Source of the DNA: Aristolochia californica
Taxonomy: Eukaryota; Streptophyta; Magnoliopsida; Piperales; Aristolochiaceae
Reading direction: 5' to 3'
Assembly (NCBI GenBank): GCA_029961685.1
Contig: JARWKL010000006.1
Coordinates: forward strand, 12,530,748 to 12,594,747
Length of the DNA stretch: 64,000 nt
In this document: positions 60,001-64,000 of the stretch, in pieces
Layout: each line of letters starts with the position of its first letter
How positions within the stretch are numbered: the first letter of the stretch is position 1
The notes under the pieces: generated by a model
The model's database searches: none
What the model was told of the DNA's origin: nothing
Seen by the model: only the letters and a program-made list of their open reading frames with translations
Made by a program: the position numbers and the translations under genes

Positions 60001-63000
60001 GCATATCCACCACATTTAAAACATGTTAGGATCAATTAGAATTTTATGTCTTATAAAATTCCACCAAGCTATTAATGGTTGTACAAGTGGAATTTCCGAA
60101 ACATGGATAACAAAACTTTGGTGTTCATTTTTAGTGCGTGAAATAATATCCTTTACTAACATTTATTGTAGTTTTCAATTTTTTGCATACATAACCTCAA
60201 AATTTTTCATTTTGTTGTGATCTATTTGCCTTATATTTTTGTTTACGAGAAAAATAGGAGAGAGAAAACTCAAGTTTGGATTTGAAAAAAAATTGAACAT
60301 CCAAAATGGAAATTCACAAATGCTGAGAGAGATAATTCCAAAAGGTATATCTGATTTTTAAGAAATGTAAATTTTTTTAGTGTTTTAAATATTTGGTTTT
60401 GCAATCATCGGAAGAGGGGGGCGAGGCCTTTTTAATTGAGTGTTTACTTTCAAACCATAAGTCATTTCTAACAAAAATTTTAGCACACATCATTAATCAA
60501 TCAAAACATTGACGATGATCTATGACTGTTAGGTCCGCTTTTTGTAAAATAGGCAAAAATTTGGTTGTTTGGTTAGGTAAATATCCCACCACACGTTAAC
60601 TTGAGAATTTATTTTTTTCTACCCCTTGACATTTTTGGATCATTAGGTCATTTGCATCATCAACATGTTTCAGCCATGCATACGGATTTAAAACATGTTA
60701 GGATCAATTACAAATCTCTTATAAAGTTCCACCAAGTTATTACGGGTAGTACTAGTGGAATTTCCCAAACATAGATAACAAAACTTTGATGTTCATTTTT
60801 AGTGTGTGAAATAATTTTCTTCTCTTACATTTATCATAGTTTTCAATTTTTTTAAAAAATAAACTCTAAAATTTTCATTTTGATGTGATCTATTTGCCTT
60901 TTCTTTTTGTTATAGAGAAAAATGGGAGAGTGAAAACTCAATTTTGGATTTAAAAAAAAAATGAACATCCAAAATGGCAATGCACAAATGCTGAGAGAGA
61001 TAATTCCAAAAGGTATCTGTGATTTTTAAGGGTGTTAAACTATTTTAGTATTTTTTATTGGGTTTTACAATCATCGGAAGAGGGGGGGGTCGAGGCATTT
61101 TTAACTAAGTGTTGACTCCCAAACCGTAAGTCATTTCTAAAAAAATATTATAGCCATTACACATCAATAATCGATAAAAACATTTATGATGATCTATGAT
61201 TGTTAGGTCCGCTTTTTGTAAAATAGGCAAAAAGTGGGTTGTTTGGCTCTGGTAAATATCCCACTGCATGTTAACTTGAGAATTAAATTTTTTCTACTCC
61301 TTGAAAGTTTTGGATCATTAGGTCATTTCCATCTTCAACATGTTTCAGGCAAGCATATCCACCACATTTAAAACAAGTTAGGATGAATTAGAAATATCTT
61401 TCTTATAAAGTTTCACCAAGTTACTAGGGATTGTACTAGTGGAATTTCCCAAACAAGAATAACAAAACTTTGGTGTTCATTTTCAGTGCATAAAATAATT
61501 TTCATCATTTACATTTACTATAGATTTCAAATTTTCTCATACATCAACTCTAAAATTTTCATTTTGTTGTGATTGATATGCCTAATCTTTTTGTTTATGA
61601 GAAAAATAGGATAGTGAAAACTGAAGTTTGGATTTGAAAAAAATTGAACATACAAAATGGAAATGTACATTTGCTGATAGAGATAATTCCAAAAAGTATC
61701 TGTGATTTTAATGGGTTATTAACACTTTTAGTTTTTTATATAATGGGTTTTTCAATCGTCGGAAGAGGGGAGGCAAGGCATTTTAAATTGAGTGTTGACC
61801 CAAACTATAAGTCATTTCTAACAAAAAATTTAGCCGTTGTACATCATTAATCGATCAAAACATTTACGATGATCTATGATTGTTTGGTCCACTTTTTGTA
61901 ACATAGGCAAAAAGTGGGTTGTTTGGCTCTGGTAAATATCCCACCTCACGTTAACTTGAGAATTTAATTTTTTCTACTCCTTGAAATTTTTGGATCATTA
62001 GGTCATTTGCATCTTCAAAATGTTTGAGGCATGCATATCCACCAAATTTAAAACATGTCAGGATCAATTAGAAATCTCTTTCTTATAAAATTCCACCAAC
62101 CTATTTGGGGTTGTACTAGTGGAATTTCCAAAACATGGATATCAAAACTTTGGTGTTCATTTTAAGTGCAAGAAATAATTTTCTTCACTTACATTTATTG
62201 TAGTTTTCAATTTTTTGCGTAAATAAACTCTAAAATTTTGATTTTGTTGTGATCAATTGGCCTTATCTTTTCATTTACGAGAAAAATGGGAGAGTGAAAA
62301 CTCAAATTTGGATTTGAAAAAAAATTGAGAATCCAAAATGGAAATGCACAAATGCCGAGAGAGATAATTCCAAAAAGCAACTGTGGTTTTTAAGGATTGT
62401 AAATTATTTTAGTTTTTTGTATATAGGGTTTTGCAATCATCGGAAAAGGGGGGGCGAGGATTTTTAACTGAGTGTTAACTCCCTAACCAAAAGTGATTGC
62501 CAACAAAAATTATAGCCGTTACACATCATTAATCAATCAAAACATTTACGATGATCTATCATTTTTAGGTCCGCTTTTTGTAAAATAGGCAAAAAGTGGG
62601 TTGTTTGGCTCAGGTAAATATCCCCTCGGACTTTAACTTGAGAGTTTAATTTTTTCTACTCCTTCAAATTTTTGGATCATTAGGTCATTTGCATCTTCAA
62701 CATGTTTCGGGAATGCATATCCACCACATTTAAAACATGTTAGGAACAATTAGAAATTTCATTCTTATAAAATTCAACCAAGCTATTAGGGGTTGTACTA
62801 GTGGAATTTCCGAAACATGGATAACAAACTATGGTGTTTATTTTTAGTGTGGGAAATAATTTTCTTCACTTACATTTAATATAGTTTTCAATTTTTTGCA
62901 TACAGAAACTATAAAATTTTCATTTTGTTGTGATCTATTTGCCTTATCTTTTTGTTTACAAGAAAAACGGGAGAGTGAAAACTCAAGTTTGGATTTTAAA

Positions 63001-63809
63001 AAAAATTGACCATCCAAAATTGAAATGCACAAATGCTGAGAGAGATAATTCCAAAAAGTATCTGTGATTTATTAGGAATGTAAACAGTTTTAGTTTTTTG
63101 TATATTGGATTTTGCAATCATCGGTAGAGAGCGAAGAGGCATTTTTAACTGAGTGTTGACTCCTTACCATAAGTCAATTCTAACAAAAATTATAGCCGTT
63201 ACACGTCATGAATCGATCAAAAAATTTATGATGATCTATGATTGTTAGGTCCGCTTTTTGTAAAATGGCAAAAAGCAGGTTGTTTGGCTCAAGTATATAT
63301 CCCACAACACGTTAAATTGAGAATTTAATTTATTCAACTCCTTGAAATTTTTGGAGTATTAGGTCCTTTGCATCTTCTATATGTTTCAGGCATGCATATC
63401 CGCCACATTTAAAACATGTTAGGATCAATTAGAAATCACTTTCTTATAAAGTTCCACCATATTATTAGGGGTTGTACTAGTGGAATTTCCCAAACATGGA
63501 TAACAAAACTTTGTTGTTCATTCTTAGTGCATGAAATAATTGTGTTCACTTTCATTTATTATGTTTTTCAATTTTTTGCATACATAAACTCTAAAATTTT
63601 CAATTTGTTGTGATCTATTTGCCTTATCTTTTTGTTTTAGGGAAAAATGGGAGAGTGAAAACTCCAGTTTGGATTTGAAAAAAAATTAAACATCCAAAAT
63701 GGAAATGTACAAATGCTGAGATAGATAATTCCAAAAAATAACTATGATTTTTAAGGATTTAAAAATCTTTTAGTTTTTTATATATCGGGTTTTGCAATCA
63801 TCAGAAGAA

Positions 63810-63823
63810 GGGGGGGGGGGGGG
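63810..63823 (+). repeat. G tract, 14 G
   Basis: G14, 394 bp after the anchor at 63416. It is the first expansion after about 6.8 kb of short tracts. Confidence 0.88.
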
Positions 63824-64000
63824 TGAGACATTTTTAACTGAGTGTTAACTCCCAAACCATAAGTGTTTTCTAACAAAAATTATAGCCGTTATACATCATT
63901 AATCTATCAAAACATTTATGATGATCTATGATTGTTATGTCCACTTTTTGTAAAATAAGCAAAAAGTGGGTTGTTTGGCTCCGGTAAATATCACACAGCA

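Larger units (their letters stand above)
54411..64000 (+). repeat. Satellite array, right block (regular subfamily)
   Basis: Anchors lie near 54522, 55226, 55891, 56601, 57293, 57975, 58656, 59340, 60023, 60695, 61375, 62055, 62737 and 63416. From 56.6 kb the spacing is very even, 672-692 bp and mostly 679-684. Most copies here carry a 3-base insertion before the anchor (ATCCACCACATTT instead of ATCCACATTT) and a GGGTTTTGCAATCATCGGAAGAG variant before the G tract. The array continues past the end of the window. No gene is seen. Confidence 0.95.

Noticed and set aside
1..64000. CRISPR array or other spaced-repeat defence locus
   Set aside because: The repeats are contiguous 675-bp monomers with no short repeat-spacer pattern and no cas-like genes, and the retroelements are plant-type.
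1..64000. CENP-B-box-like motif or telomere repeats in the monomer
   Set aside because: I looked for a CENP-B-box-like sequence and for TTTAGGG runs and saw neither, so no centromere or telomere assignment is made.

Overview
The window is almost entirely one head-to-tail satellite DNA array, AT-rich and non-coding, with a monomer of about 675-685 bp. About 85 monomers can be counted from a conserved anchor (a CATGTTAGGATCAATTAG-like phrase). All lie in the same orientation, and the array runs off both ends of the window. Two retroelements interrupt it. A decayed Ty1/copia LTR retrotransposon (28591-34369) has plant-type features: a TGGTATCAGAGC primer-binding site for initiator tRNA-Met, the order gag-protease-integrase-RT-RNase H, and 5-bp target duplications. 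A 472-bp miniature terminal-repeat element (11033-11504, TRIM-like, minus strand) is also present. Together these point to a plant nuclear genome, most likely a heterochromatic block. I cannot name the species. I see no intact protein-coding gene, no cellular RNA gene and no CRISPR array.

Layout: 1-11027 is a disordered satellite region with long G tracts, deletions, local duplications and an older two-copy 5-monomer higher-order repeat (about 1.0-4.06 kb and 4.4-7.5 kb). The TRIM-like element follows at 11033-11504. From 11505 to 28590 the satellite is more regular. The copia element occupies 28591-34369. From 34370 to about 40.0 kb the satellite contains an internal 4-monomer duplication. 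From about 40.0 to 54.41 kb there is a very recent direct tandem duplication of an 11-monomer, 7.2-kb block. From 54.41 kb to the end the monomers are very evenly spaced (about 681 bp) and form a distinct subfamily.

The most unusual trait is a mononucleotide G tract at one fixed place in the monomer, 382-427 bp after the anchor and always G on the plus strand. It is G5-G9 in most copies but expands to as much as 41 uninterrupted G in others. Expanded tracts cluster in 2.4-22.3 kb and 45.6-63.8 kb, and several deletions and duplications have breakpoints beside a tract. The 7.2-kb duplicates differ at roughly two dozen sites, all in their outer parts. A central block of about 3.8 kb shows no difference by eye, which suggests ongoing conversion or an assembly effect.

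Nothing here works together as a gene system. The interest lies in satellite evolution: unequal exchange, G-tract instability, homogenisation and retroelement invasion. All comparisons were made by eye from the given bases, so identities and mismatch counts are approximate.
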